From: Bacteroidota bacterium
GTDB taxonomy: Bacteria > Bacteroidota > Bacteroidia > Bacteroidales > CAIWKO01
Direction of reading: 5' to 3'
Length of the DNA: 42,197 bases
NCBI GenBank assembly: GCA_037133915.1
Contig: JBAXND010000036.1
Coordinates: forward strand, 1-42,197
A program made the translations under genes and the position numbers. Below are positions 8,577 through 17,142 of the stretch, piece after piece (the first letter of the stretch is position 1; every line of letters begins with the position of its first letter). Under the pieces are notes generated by a model. It worked only from the letters and a program-made list of their open reading frames with translations, was not told the origin of the DNA and ran no database searches.

Positions 8577-9920
8577 ATGAAACAATTCTTGATTTTTGTT
8601 GTTGAAGATGATCCTATTTATGCCCGCATTCTCCAGTACCACCTTTCGCTAAATCCTGACTATGAAGTAGAGGTATGTTCTTCGGGAAGAGAATGTATAA
8701 GTAAACTGTATAAGAATCCTTCCGTAATTTCTCTTGACTACTCCCTTCCCGATATGTCGGGACTTAACGTTATCAAGGCAGTTAAAAAATTTAATCCTGA
8801 AATTCCGGTAATTATAATTTCGGGACAGGAAGATATTGCTACTGCGGTTACGCTGTTAAAAGAAGGGGCTTCTGATTACATTATAAAGAATGATGAAACA
8901 AAGACGCGTCTTTGGAACTTGCTGATTAACATTCGCGAAAATGTTAAACTAAGAGAAGAAATTTCAAGCCTGCGTGAGGAAATAGGTCGTAAATATGATT
9001 TTCATAAGGTGATTGTCGGCAACAGCCCCCAGATTGTTAATTTATTTAATTTAATGGAGAAGGCTGTTCAAACGGGCATCACTGTTTCCATCACGGGCGA
9101 GACCGGAACCGGTAAGGAGCTTATCGCAAAGGCAATACATTATAATTCGTTGCGGAGTAAATTACCATTTGTTGCAATCAATGTGTCGGCAATACCCCGT
9201 GAGCTTATTGAAAGTGAGATGTTTGGGTATGAAAAGGGCGCATTTACAGGCGCCAATGCCCGAAAAATCGGGAAGTTTGAAGAAGCTGACCGAGGCACTC
9301 TTTTTCTGGACGAAATTGGCGATATGGATATGAATCTGCAGTCGAAGCTGCTGCGCGTTCTGCAGGAGAAAGAGATAGTAAGGGTAGGAGGCAATACGGT
9401 GGTTAAAGTAGATGTTCGCCTGATTGTTGCTACTCATAAGAATCTTGCTGAAATGGTTGGCAAAGGCCTGTTTCGTGAAGATTTGTTTTACAGACTGTTG
9501 GGACTGCCTATTGATGTGCCGCCTTTGAGAAATCGCGGGAATGATATTGTTCTGTTGGCGAAGCACTTTTTGGATGAGTTTTGTAAATCTAACAATGTGC
9601 CTGCAAAATTTTTCAATCCTGAAGCAGCCGAAAAAATACTCAATTACAATTATCCGGGTAATGTTCGCGAGCTTAAGGCAATTGTTGATTTGGCCTGCGT
9701 GCTCGCAAGCGGTGAATTTATTCGCCCTGAAGATGTGCGGTTCAATGCTTCCGGAACAAACCAGTTTTTCTACATGCAGGAGCTTACACTCCACGAATAT
9801 ACACGCAGAATTATCCGTCATTTCCTTGACAAATATGAGGATAATGTCCTCAAGGTTGCAAAAAAATTAGATGTTGGCAAGTCAACGATTTATCGAATGA
9901 TGAAAAACAACGAACTGTAA
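8577..9920 (+). CDS. NtrC-family sigma-54-dependent response regulator
   Basis: This 447-residue cytoplasmic activator remodels the RNA polymerase-sigma-54 holoenzyme at -24/-12 promoters. Domains in order are: a receiver (about 4-120) with Asp11, Asp12 and phospho-acceptor Asp54 (SLDYSLPDMSG); an AAA+ domain (about 145-380) with Walker A GETGTGKE, the sigma-54 loop GAFTGA, Walker B TLFLDEIGDM and arginine-finger region FREDLFYRL; and a C-terminal Fis-type helix-turn-helix ending VAKKLDVGKSTIYRMMKNNEL. It has its own promoter and overlaps the HPt gene by one base (TAATG). The target promoters are unknown; no clear -24/-12 element was found by eye nearby. Confidence 0.95.
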   Translation: MKQFLIFVVEDDPIYARILQYHLSLNPDYEVEVCSSGRECISKLYKNPSVISLDYSLPDMSGLNVIKAVKKFNPEIPVIIISGQEDIATAVTLLKEGASDYIIKNDETKTRLWNLLINIRENVKLREEISSLREEIGRKYDFHKVIVGNSPQIVNLFNLMEKAVQTGITVSITGETGTGKELIAKAIHYNSLRSKLPFVAINVSAIPRELIESEMFGYEKGAFTGANARKIGKFEEADRGTLFLDEIGDMDMNLQSKLLRVLQEKEIVRVGGNTVVKVDVRLIVATHKNLAEMVGKGLFREDLFYRLLGLPIDVPPLRNRGNDIVLLAKHFLDEFCKSNNVPAKFFNPEAAEKILNYNYPGNVRELKAIVDLACVLASGEFIRPEDVRFNASGTNQFFYMQELTLHEYTRRIIRHFLDKYEDNVLKVAKKLDVGKSTIYRMMKNNEL

Positions 9921-10252
9921 TGGCTGAAAAAAAATTCAATGTGTCAAAGCTTACCGGCATCGTCGGGGGCGACAAAAGTCAGATGAATGAGCTTAAAACA
10001 CTATTTCTCAGTGTAAATACTCAAAACCTTGCCGATCTGAATATTGCCTACAAAGACGGGCAGTTAATCAAGGTTAAAGAGATTGCGCATAAAATGAAAA
10101 CATCCATCGATCTTTGGGATATCTTTGAACTTAAGCAGGATATCCGAAAAATTGAGCGGTTGGCTCAGGAGGGTAATAATACCAAGGTTCTGGAACAGCT
10201 TATTCAAAAGCTAAATGAGGTATTGAATACCGTTTTCGCGCAGATGAAATAA
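9920..10252 (+). CDS. HPt domain phosphotransfer protein
   Basis: The 110-residue protein is predicted to be an all-helical histidine phosphotransfer module. His57 in KEIAHKMKTSIDLWDI is the expected phospho-site (family pattern AHxLKxSxxxxGA, here with a divergent second half). It starts at the A of the activator's TAA stop (TAATG), which indicates translational coupling. It would carry phosphate from the hybrid kinase receiver Asp574 to activator Asp54. Confidence 0.82.
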   Translation: MAEKKFNVSKLTGIVGGDKSQMNELKTLFLSVNTQNLADLNIAYKDGQLIKVKEIAHKMKTSIDLWDIFELKQDIRKIERLAQEGNNTKVLEQLIQKLNEVLNTVFAQMK

Positions 10253-10257
10253 TTTTA

Positions 10258-11565
10258 TTATTTCCGGATAATCTCTGCGCCTAGCTGGCGCAAGCGACCG
10301 TCTATGTTCTGATACCCGCGGTCTATCTGTTCAATATTCGAAATTTTACTCACGCCGACGGCCGAAAGTGCTGCGATAAGCAATGCCACTCCGGCTCTGA
10401 TATCGGGCGATGACATGGCAATACCCCGCAGCGGATACTGCCGGTTCAAACCAATTACGGTAGCACGGTGGGGGTCGCAAAGAATTATCTGAGCTCCCAT
10501 ATCAATAAGTTTATCAACGAAAAACAGACGGCTTTCAAACATTTTTTGATGAATAAGCACACTGCCTCTCGCCTGAGTGGCCACTACCAGTGCAACGCTG
10601 ATAAGGTCAGGCGTGAATCCGGGCCATGGGGCATCGGAGATGGTCATGATTGAGCCATCAATGTAGTTTTCAATTTCGTAATGGTCTTGTGCAGGAACAA
10701 TGATGTCGTCGTTGCGCAGTATCATTTTTATTCCCAGTTTTGAAAATACGTCGGGAATAACTCCTAAATGATCGTAAGCAACATTTTTAATAGTGATTTC
10801 TGATGAGGTCATTGCGGCAAGGCCTATAAAACTGCCCACTTCAATCATATCGGGCAATAAGCGGTGTTCAGTACCGCCCAGTTTTTCAACGCCGTCAATG
10901 GTAAGCAGATTGGAGCCGATTCCTCCGATCTTTGCTCCCATGCGGTTAAGCATCGCGCAAAGCTGCGCAATATAAGGCTCACAGGCGGCATTGAAGATAG
11001 TGGTACGCCCTTCGGCCAAAACGGCAGCCATGACCAGGTTGGCGGTACCCGTTACCGAAGCTTCGTCAAGCAGCATATAGCAGCCCTTCAGACCTTTTTC
11101 GGCATGAATTTCAAAGATGTTGTTTTCGTATGAATATTTTGTTTCGGCGCCCAGTTTTTGAAACCCGATAATGTGTGTATCGATGCGTCTACGGCCAATC
11201 TTATCGCCGCCCGGCTTTGGCATAAATGCCTTTCCGAAACGTGACAGCAGTGGTCCGAGCAACATAACCGAGCCCCGAAGACTTGCACTTTGCTGAAGGT
11301 ATTTTTTTGATGCGAGAAATTCAATATTGATATCGCCTGCCATGAATGTGCATGTGCCCGGTTCGGGACGTTCGGTTTTTACTCCGAGTTCAGCGAGTAA
11401 TTCTATGAGGCGGTTGACATCGTGAATGTCGGGAATGTTGCTGATGGTGACTTTTTCGGCAGTAAGCAGCGTAGCGCTGATTACCTGCAACGCTTCGTTC
11501 TTTGCGCCCTGAGGAGTTATCTCGCCACTAAGCTGGCGGCCGCCGGTGATTTCAAATGATTTCAT
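10258..11565 (-). CDS. murA: MurA, UDP-GlcNAc enolpyruvyl transferase (Asp-type)
   Basis: MurA adds enolpyruvate from PEP to UDP-N-acetylglucosamine, the first committed step of peptidoglycan synthesis in the cytoplasm. The 435-residue length is standard. Lys22-Asn23 in GAKNEAL are the conserved active-site residues. The loop residue that is Cys115 in Escherichia coli is Asp121 here (KPGGDKIGRRR). Asp-type MurA enzymes, such as those of Mycobacterium and Chlamydia, are active but are not alkylated by fosfomycin. The gene follows the DUF4290 gene by 18 bp in one operon, an arrangement typical of Bacteroidota. Confidence 0.95.
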   Translation of the reverse strand: MKSFEITGGRQLSGEITPQGAKNEALQVISATLLTAEKVTISNIPDIHDVNRLIELLAELGVKTERPEPGTCTFMAGDINIEFLASKKYLQQSASLRGSVMLLGPLLSRFGKAFMPKPGGDKIGRRRIDTHIIGFQKLGAETKYSYENNIFEIHAEKGLKGCYMLLDEASVTGTANLVMAAVLAEGRTTIFNAACEPYIAQLCAMLNRMGAKIGGIGSNLLTIDGVEKLGGTEHRLLPDMIEVGSFIGLAAMTSSEITIKNVAYDHLGVIPDVFSKLGIKMILRNDDIIVPAQDHYEIENYIDGSIMTISDAPWPGFTPDLISVALVVATQARGSVLIHQKMFESRLFFVDKLIDMGAQIILCDPHRATVIGLNRQYPLRGIAMSSPDIRAGVALLIAALSAVGVSKISNIEQIDRGYQNIDGRLRQLGAEIIRK

Positions 11566-11583
11566 CTGATATTATGGGTAAAA

Positions 11584-12249
11584 TCAATTGGTCTTCGGTT
11601 TTTTTCTGATAAAGGGTTTATCTCTGTGATAATTGCTATTGTTGTTGTTATTGCTCTGATTTTTACCGTTGGTAACTAACTTCTTTTTCTTGGCACGGGC
11701 AATAATATCAATGGTAGCTTCGAGTTTTACATCCGGAGAAAGTACTAGTTTGCCATCAGACAAGGTACGCAGATGCTCGATAATAACGGCATCGTCTACC
11801 GATTCCCTGTTCCAGTTGAGGTACATCTTTTTCAGGTGATTGGCAATGGTTTTCACCAGATATTGCTTCTCTTCGCCTTCCTCAAAATTGGTGGCTTCCT
11901 TAATCATGAATTCGATATTCTTTCCGTATTGTTTGAAACGGATGAATTTATGAGGGTAAGCAGTTTTAGAGGGTTTTGCATCTGCCGGTTTAGGCTCCGG
12001 CTTTGTAAAGGGCGAATCAACGTCGAGCTGGTAGTTAGAGATAATAAACAGATGATCCCAGAGTTTTTGCCTGATATCGCCTGTTTCGCGCGATGGGTTG
12101 TAAAGCTGACCCATCATGGCAACTATCATGCGTGCAGCTTTGGTTCTTTTTTCGCGGTCTTCAATGGTAAGAGCGTATTGTATGAGTTTCTGTACATTCC
12201 TGCCATATTCAGGTATGAGCATCCTCTCGCGGGTGGTGTTGTATTCCAT
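11584..12249 (-). CDS. DUF4290 family protein
   Basis: This is a 221-residue cytoplasmic protein of the Bacteroidota-specific DUF4290 family, recognised by the N-terminus MEYNTTRERMLIPEYGRNVQ and by GQLYNPSRETGDIRQKLWDHL. The C-terminus is lysine- and asparagine-rich and probably disordered (SNNNNNSNYHRDKP). It lies immediately upstream of murA in the same operon, as in many members of the phylum, which suggests a cell-envelope or growth role. No biochemical function is known to me. Confidence 0.85.
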   Translation of the reverse strand: MEYNTTRERMLIPEYGRNVQKLIQYALTIEDREKRTKAARMIVAMMGQLYNPSRETGDIRQKLWDHLFIISNYQLDVDSPFTKPEPKPADAKPSKTAYPHKFIRFKQYGKNIEFMIKEATNFEEGEEKQYLVKTIANHLKKMYLNWNRESVDDAVIIEHLRTLSDGKLVLSPDVKLEATIDIIARAKKKKLVTNGKNQSNNNNNSNYHRDKPFIRKKPKTN

Positions 12250-12349
12250 TCTTTTGTTGTTATGATCAATAATTGGTAATTATTCCGGGAAATGCCTTCA
12301 AGGCATATTTCCAGGATGAGTAAAGCTAAAAGAAAAAGCAATCAGCGAC

Positions 12350-12363
12350 CTGTCATATGACAG
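12350..12363. promoter_or_regulatory. Perfect 14-bp palindrome upstream of DUF4290-murA
   Basis: CTGTCATATGACAG is fully self-complementary. It lies in the 154-bp gap between the xdhB stop and the DUF4290 start, just downstream of a minus-strand -7-like box (CAAATATA at 12389-12396, i.e. TATATTTG on the minus strand). Another short dyad, ATGCCTT-C-AAGGCAT, lies near 12295. The placement suits an operator for the murA operon. Confidence 0.4.
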
Positions 12364-12388
12364 TTAACCTCATCTTGAAAAGTTTGCA

Positions 12389-12396
12389 CAAATATA
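12389..12396 (-). promoter_or_regulatory. Candidate -7 box (TATATTTG) for the DUF4290-murA operon
   Basis: This is an exact minus-strand TAnnTTTG match 140 bp before the DUF4290 start, adjoining the end of xdhB. No convincing -33 element is seen, and the leader would be about 130 nt with the 14-bp palindrome near its 5' end. Confidence 0.4.
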
Positions 12397-12403
12397 GTGC
12401 ATA

Positions 12404-14740
12404 TTACTGAACTACGGGCGCCTGCTTCCTTATTTTCTCAATAGCGAGCAGTATCAGCTCATTGGTGGCAGGCAGTCCAAACTCAGGTTCAATACAGTAA
12501 TTTCCCACCGAGGCAATGGCGTCTTTGATGGCAAGCCATACTGAAAATGCAAGCATGAAAGGCGGTTCGCCCACTGCTTTACTTCGACGTATGGTATTGT
12601 CATTCGGATGACCCTGAAGTAACTCAACTCTGAAATCGGCCGGAATATCCTGTATTGTTGGAATTTTATACGTATCGGGTGAATGGTTCAGCTGATTTCC
12701 CAGCTTATCCCACTTTATTTCTTCGGTGGTAACCCAGCCGGCTCCCTGCACAAAGGCACCTTCTACCTGTCCAATGTCAAGTCCTTCATTCAGTGATGAA
12801 CCGGCGTCGTGGATGATGTCTGTTCTGAGAAGCTTGTGGCTGCCTGTGAGTGTGTCGAGCACAATTTCAGAAACGGCCATTCCGTAAGAGAAATAATGAA
12901 ACGGCTTACCTGTGCCTGCCGCGCGGTCGAAATTGACACCCGGAGTTTTATAGAAACCGCTTGCTCCCAGGCCAACCTGTCCGACATACGCCAGCGAAAT
13001 CAATTCTTTAAAGCCGATTTTCCTGTCGGGATGAGCAATGTCGATAATTTCAGCATCAGCATACAGCAACTGTTCTTTTTGCGAAAGCTCACCTTCAAGC
13101 CCGTTGTTAAATCGTTTTATTACGAAATCACTCAGTCTTGATTTGATATTGTCAACAGCATTTTTAACGGCCATTCCGTTCAGGTCGCTGCCCGATGAAG
13201 CTGCGGTAGGAGAGCTGTTCGGAACTTTAGAAGTGTTGGTGGCATTCACCTTTACCCACGATGCCGGGATACCGAGTTCGGCTGCAGCTACCTGCTGCAT
13301 TTTGGTATTCAGCCCCTGACCCATTTCCACGCCTCCGTGATTCACCAGAATAGTACCGTCGGTATAGATATTTACCAGCGCTCCCGCCTGATTCAGGAAG
13401 GATGTTGTGAACGATATTCCGAATTTTACGGGTGTGAATGCCAGCCCTTTTTTAACGTATTTGTTCCCTGCATTGAATGCATCTACTTCTTTGCGCCTGC
13501 GCTCGTATTCAGAGCTGACCGACAGTTTATCGTAGATAACGTCAATACGGTTGTTTTCAACAAGCTGTCCGTAAGGCGTTGTATTATTCGTGTCGTGTTT
13601 GTAAAAATTGCGTTTACGGATTTCGAGAGGATCAACCTTAAGCTGTCGGCCAATGCGGTCGATGGCTGTTTCCATGACGGCAATTCCCTGAGGGCCGCCA
13701 AAACCACGGAACGCAGTATTAGAGGGCAAGTTCGTTTTCCATGCCGAACCGGTGATGCGCACATTTGGAAGAAAATAGGCGTTTTCTGCGTGAAGCATGG
13801 CACGTTCTAATATCGACATGCTTAAATCGGTAGCCCAGCCTGCATCGGCGTTGAGGTCAACAATGTACGACCGGATTATGCCATTATCATCAAAACCGAC
13901 TTCATAATGTGAAAGGTAGCGGTGTCTTTTTCCGGTTATTTTCTGGTCATCATCTCTGAAAAGATGAATTTTTACCGGTCTTTTGGTGGCATGTGCCAGC
14001 AGTGCAGCCCATGCAGACACATGATTTCCCTGTGTTTCTTTTCCGCCGAAACCGCCGCCGAGACGACGAACTTCGCACACTACATCGTTTTTGCCGACGC
14101 CTAATACTTCGGCAACAATAGCCTGTGTTTCGGTCGGATTTTGTGTTGAGGCATATACGGTCATTTCCCTGTCTTCACCCGGAACGCACAGTGCCGACTG
14201 TGTTTCGAGATACCAGTGTTCCTGCGGACCGGTACGAAGTGTGCCTTTGATGCGGTTAGGTGCTGAGGCCATTGCAGCATCCGTATCTCCACGTTCTATG
14301 CGACGGGGAGGTGCTATCAGGCTGCCCAATGCTATCGACTTTTCAATATCCAGAACAGCTTCCAGAACTTCATATTCAACTTTGATGAGCTTTTCTGCGG
14401 CTATGGCGATTTCTTCTGTTTCGGCAGCTATCAGGAAAATAGCCTGTCCGATGCAGTTTACTTCGCCTTCCGAAAGGCAGGGTTCATCGTGAATGATGGG
14501 ACCCATCTGGTTCTGACCCGGAACATCTTTATAAGTAAGCACTGCATGAACGCCTTTTAATTGAAGGGCTGCAGTAATGTCGAATGACAGGATGCGCGCA
14601 TGGGCATGCGGGCTGTAAATAACGCGTCCGCAAAGCAGGCGGTCGCTCATGGGCATATCGTTTACATATACGGATGCGCCAGTAACGTGTTTGATGGCGC
14701 TGTCGTGCGGGAAATTTTTATTCGAATCTTTGTTGTCCAT
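12404..14740 (-). CDS. xdhB: Xanthine dehydrogenase, molybdopterin-binding subunit
   Basis: This is the large catalytic subunit (778 aa) of a two-subunit xanthine dehydrogenase, oxidising hypoxanthine and xanthine toward urate at a molybdenum cofactor. Active-site residues known from bovine and Rhodobacter enzymes are present: Glu235 (GGGFGGKETQ), Arg345 (NTAFRGFGGPQG) and the catalytic base Glu725 (KAVGEPPFML). The Mo-pterin contact QEHWYLETQ lies near 173-181 and EMGQGLNTKMQQ near 465. The length matches Rhodobacter XdhB, whose naming is used here (in E. coli xdhA is the Mo subunit). It is the last gene of a minus-strand xdhC-xdhA-xdhB operon, 29 bp after xdhA. Confidence 0.93.
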   Translation of the reverse strand: MDNKDSNKNFPHDSAIKHVTGASVYVNDMPMSDRLLCGRVIYSPHAHARILSFDITAALQLKGVHAVLTYKDVPGQNQMGPIIHDEPCLSEGEVNCIGQAIFLIAAETEEIAIAAEKLIKVEYEVLEAVLDIEKSIALGSLIAPPRRIERGDTDAAMASAPNRIKGTLRTGPQEHWYLETQSALCVPGEDREMTVYASTQNPTETQAIVAEVLGVGKNDVVCEVRRLGGGFGGKETQGNHVSAWAALLAHATKRPVKIHLFRDDDQKITGKRHRYLSHYEVGFDDNGIIRSYIVDLNADAGWATDLSMSILERAMLHAENAYFLPNVRITGSAWKTNLPSNTAFRGFGGPQGIAVMETAIDRIGRQLKVDPLEIRKRNFYKHDTNNTTPYGQLVENNRIDVIYDKLSVSSEYERRRKEVDAFNAGNKYVKKGLAFTPVKFGISFTTSFLNQAGALVNIYTDGTILVNHGGVEMGQGLNTKMQQVAAAELGIPASWVKVNATNTSKVPNSSPTAASSGSDLNGMAVKNAVDNIKSRLSDFVIKRFNNGLEGELSQKEQLLYADAEIIDIAHPDRKIGFKELISLAYVGQVGLGASGFYKTPGVNFDRAAGTGKPFHYFSYGMAVSEIVLDTLTGSHKLLRTDIIHDAGSSLNEGLDIGQVEGAFVQGAGWVTTEEIKWDKLGNQLNHSPDTYKIPTIQDIPADFRVELLQGHPNDNTIRRSKAVGEPPFMLAFSVWLAIKDAIASVGNYCIEPEFGLPATNELILLAIEKIRKQAPVVQ

Positions 14741-14769
14741 AACAGGAGCTATTTTTCAAAAAGTAATTA

Positions 14770-16221
14770 TCAGTTTGTAATCTCAAGAAAAAAACGAAGC
14801 AGTAAGTTGCGCGAGGCAAGCCTTCTGAATTCCTCGCCTGAACGGGCATCGGAGATAGGCGTGAATTCCGTGTAGAGTATTTCCATGGCTTCTTCCACGG
14901 TTGGCTGTACCCAGCTTTTTCCCAAAAGGAATTGCTCTGTCTTTACTGCCCGCATCGTCATGGCAGCCATACCACCGTAGGCAAGTACAATTTCCTTAAC
15001 GGTGTTGTCGTTGTTGAGTAACAGTCTGAAACAGCCGCTAACGGTTGAAATGTCAAGGTCTTTGCGTTTGGATACTTTATAAGAGCGGATTATTGAATTG
15101 TCTTTAACTTTGGGTATGATGACTCTGGTGATGAGTTCGTCCGGCTGTTTGACGGTTGTCCGGTATGCCGTTACAAATTCACGGAGTTTTGCAGTGCGTG
15201 CGCCCCGCAGGCTTTCCAATACAACGGATGCATCGTACGCCATCAGTACCGGAAGTGTATCGCCGATAGGAGAAGCAGAACCAAGGTTCCCACCTGCCGT
15301 TGCCAGACTGCGTATTTGTTTAGAGCCGAAAACGGTAAGAATATTCGTAAGTGCAGGAAAATCAATAGCTGCAATGCTTTTAAGTTCTTCGAGTTTAATA
15401 CCGGCACCAAATTCAAGTGCGTCGCCGGTATCATTCAGCATTTGCAGTTCTTCTACAGAAGATATATCAAGGATTTCAGGAATAAGTTCATGTTTTTTTG
15501 TCACGCGAAGTGCGATATCGGTCGCACCGTTGATGATAATAATATTCGGATGGTCAAGCAGTACCTGAAGTGCATCTTTAAGCGTAAATGCTTTGTAATA
15601 TTTCTGCTCAGGATGCAGCAGTGCCATCGTTTTCTTACTTCGTCCGATTTTTTTAAGCGTGGCCGCAATATTTTTTTCTTCTGCTGAGAATTTGTCCTTA
15701 CCGCCGCTTTTGCAGGCAATCTGCGCTGCTTCAATAATCGGTTTATAACCAGTGCAACGGCAAAGATTACCTGTAAGGCCGTCGAGTACCATATCTTTGG
15801 TAGGCTTCGAAAAATTCTTGTACAGGGCGAACATCGACATGACAATGCCGGGTGTACAGTAGCCGCACTGGCTGCCGTTGGTGTTTACCATAGCTTCCTG
15901 TACCGGATGCAAACGCGTTTCGGTGCCAATCGTTTCAGCAAGGTTTTCAACCGTGACCACCATTTTTCCGTGAATCATCGGAAGAAACACCAGGCAGCTG
16001 TCAACGGCTTTGTAATTTACTTTTCCGCGGTTGCCGGGCTCTCCTAGTACAACGGTACAGGCACCGCAGTCGCCTTCGCCGCAGCCTTCTTTAACGCCTT
16101 TATGACCGGGAAGTGAGCGCAGGTAGTGCAACAGCGTAGTTGTTGGTCTCAGGGTTCCTGAATTTTTGAAGTCTATTTCAACTATCTGATTATCGAGCAG
16201 AAATTTAATTTTATCGGGCAT
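14770..16221 (-). CDS. xdhA: Xanthine dehydrogenase, [2Fe-2S]/FAD subunit
   Basis: This small subunit (about 483 aa) carries electrons from the Mo site through two [2Fe-2S] clusters to FAD and NAD+. The plant-type cluster motif is GCGEGDCGACTVVLG (about 47-61), and the second cluster uses CGYCTPGIVM and CRCTGYKP. The FAD domain follows from about residue 195 (IIINGATDIALRV; AGGNLGSASPIGD), and the CO dehydrogenase flavoprotein C-terminal fold ends the protein. ATG at 16221 is preferred to the in-frame TTG at 16227. It lies between xdhC and xdhB. Subunit naming follows Rhodobacter. Confidence 0.93.
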   Translation of the reverse strand: MPDKIKFLLDNQIVEIDFKNSGTLRPTTTLLHYLRSLPGHKGVKEGCGEGDCGACTVVLGEPGNRGKVNYKAVDSCLVFLPMIHGKMVVTVENLAETIGTETRLHPVQEAMVNTNGSQCGYCTPGIVMSMFALYKNFSKPTKDMVLDGLTGNLCRCTGYKPIIEAAQIACKSGGKDKFSAEEKNIAATLKKIGRSKKTMALLHPEQKYYKAFTLKDALQVLLDHPNIIIINGATDIALRVTKKHELIPEILDISSVEELQMLNDTGDALEFGAGIKLEELKSIAAIDFPALTNILTVFGSKQIRSLATAGGNLGSASPIGDTLPVLMAYDASVVLESLRGARTAKLREFVTAYRTTVKQPDELITRVIIPKVKDNSIIRSYKVSKRKDLDISTVSGCFRLLLNNDNTVKEIVLAYGGMAAMTMRAVKTEQFLLGKSWVQPTVEEAMEILYTEFTPISDARSGEEFRRLASRNLLLRFFLEITN

Positions 16222-16246
16222 GTTCAAAAATATTTTATCCGGTATA

Positions 16247-17038
16247 TTATTTTAATTTCTTCTGACTGTTCCGAACATCAATGAGTTTGGCAAGTATGCT
16301 GATAGCAATTTCTTCGGGTGTTTCCACTTTCATTGAAATTCCTATGGGCATGTTCACCTCACTGATTTGCTGTTCTGTCATCAGTTTATTCTCAAGGAAA
16401 CGTTTCGTGGCTTCGGCCACTTTTCTTCTGCTGCCGATCATTCCCAGATATGCGTGGTCTTTTTTGGCGCAGGCCTCCAGAATGTCTTCATCATGAATGT
16501 GCTTGTGCGTAACAATTACGACAAATGTGTTGCTGTCGAAAGCCGTATTTTTAATATTTTCCAGATAGTCGCCGTCAATACACGAATATGCTGAAGTGTC
16601 GAATTCATTGAATATTTCGGGACGGTTATCGAACAGCGTAATCCTGAATCCCAAATCATGAGCAAACCGGGCAAGAACCCGACCGATATGGCCTGCACCG
16701 AAAATATATAAGCTGTTGCGAGGACCAAAGGGTTCAAAAAATACTTCCATAGTGCCTCCACAGTGCATACCCAAATCCTGTTCGAGCTGGTAAATTTTCT
16801 TTACGGGTTCGGTTTTGCCTATAAGTGTAAGGGCTTCCTGTATTGCCTGAAACTCAATGGCGCCACCGCCAATGGTGCCTTTGATGGTTCCGTCATTGAA
16901 GACAATCATCTTTGAGCCTGCTTTGCGCGGCGATGAACCGGTAGTTTCGGTAATAATACAGAGTACGGCACTGCGGCCCGAGTTGCGTATTTCGTCAATT
17001 TCTGAATAAAGATTCATCCTGCTTTTTTTTTGTGACAT
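16247..17038 (-). CDS. xdhC: XdhC, molybdenum cofactor insertion/sulfuration accessory protein
   Basis: XdhC binds molybdenum cofactor, helps it acquire its terminal sulfido ligand, and delivers it to xanthine dehydrogenase. The protein (about 263 aa) has the XdhC/CoxI N-terminal pattern TETTGSSPRKAGSKMIV and TIGGGAIE. A cysteine-containing MHCGGTMEVFFEP follows, then a Rossmann domain with YIFGAGHIGRVLAR (from about 130) and the C-terminal HAYLGMIGSRRK. It is the first gene of the xdh operon, which is unusual only in order. The start is ATG 17038 or the internal Met at 17017. Confidence 0.9.
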   Translation of the reverse strand: MSQKKSRMNLYSEIDEIRNSGRSAVLCIITETTGSSPRKAGSKMIVFNDGTIKGTIGGGAIEFQAIQEALTLIGKTEPVKKIYQLEQDLGMHCGGTMEVFFEPFGPRNSLYIFGAGHIGRVLARFAHDLGFRITLFDNRPEIFNEFDTSAYSCIDGDYLENIKNTAFDSNTFVVIVTHKHIHDEDILEACAKKDHAYLGMIGSRRKVAEATKRFLENKLMTEQQISEVNMPIGISMKVETPEEIAISILAKLIDVRNSQKKLK

Positions 17039-17142
17039 CAAAATTAGTAAAAATTATGGTATCACTTCAAAGCAATTGCCGCTTTCATCAACATCTTAAT
17101 ACATAAGGCAAGAAGCTGCCGTTGACTGTTTCATGCGCCCTT

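Noticed and set aside
9162..9821. 219-aa minus-strand frame opposite the sigma-54 activator
   Set aside because: It overlaps the AAA+ domain fully and has no domain-like sequence.
12809..14492. Several plus-strand open frames opposite xdhB
   Set aside because: All are antisense to a gene with complete active-site motifs and have low-complexity, Ser- or Cys-rich translations.
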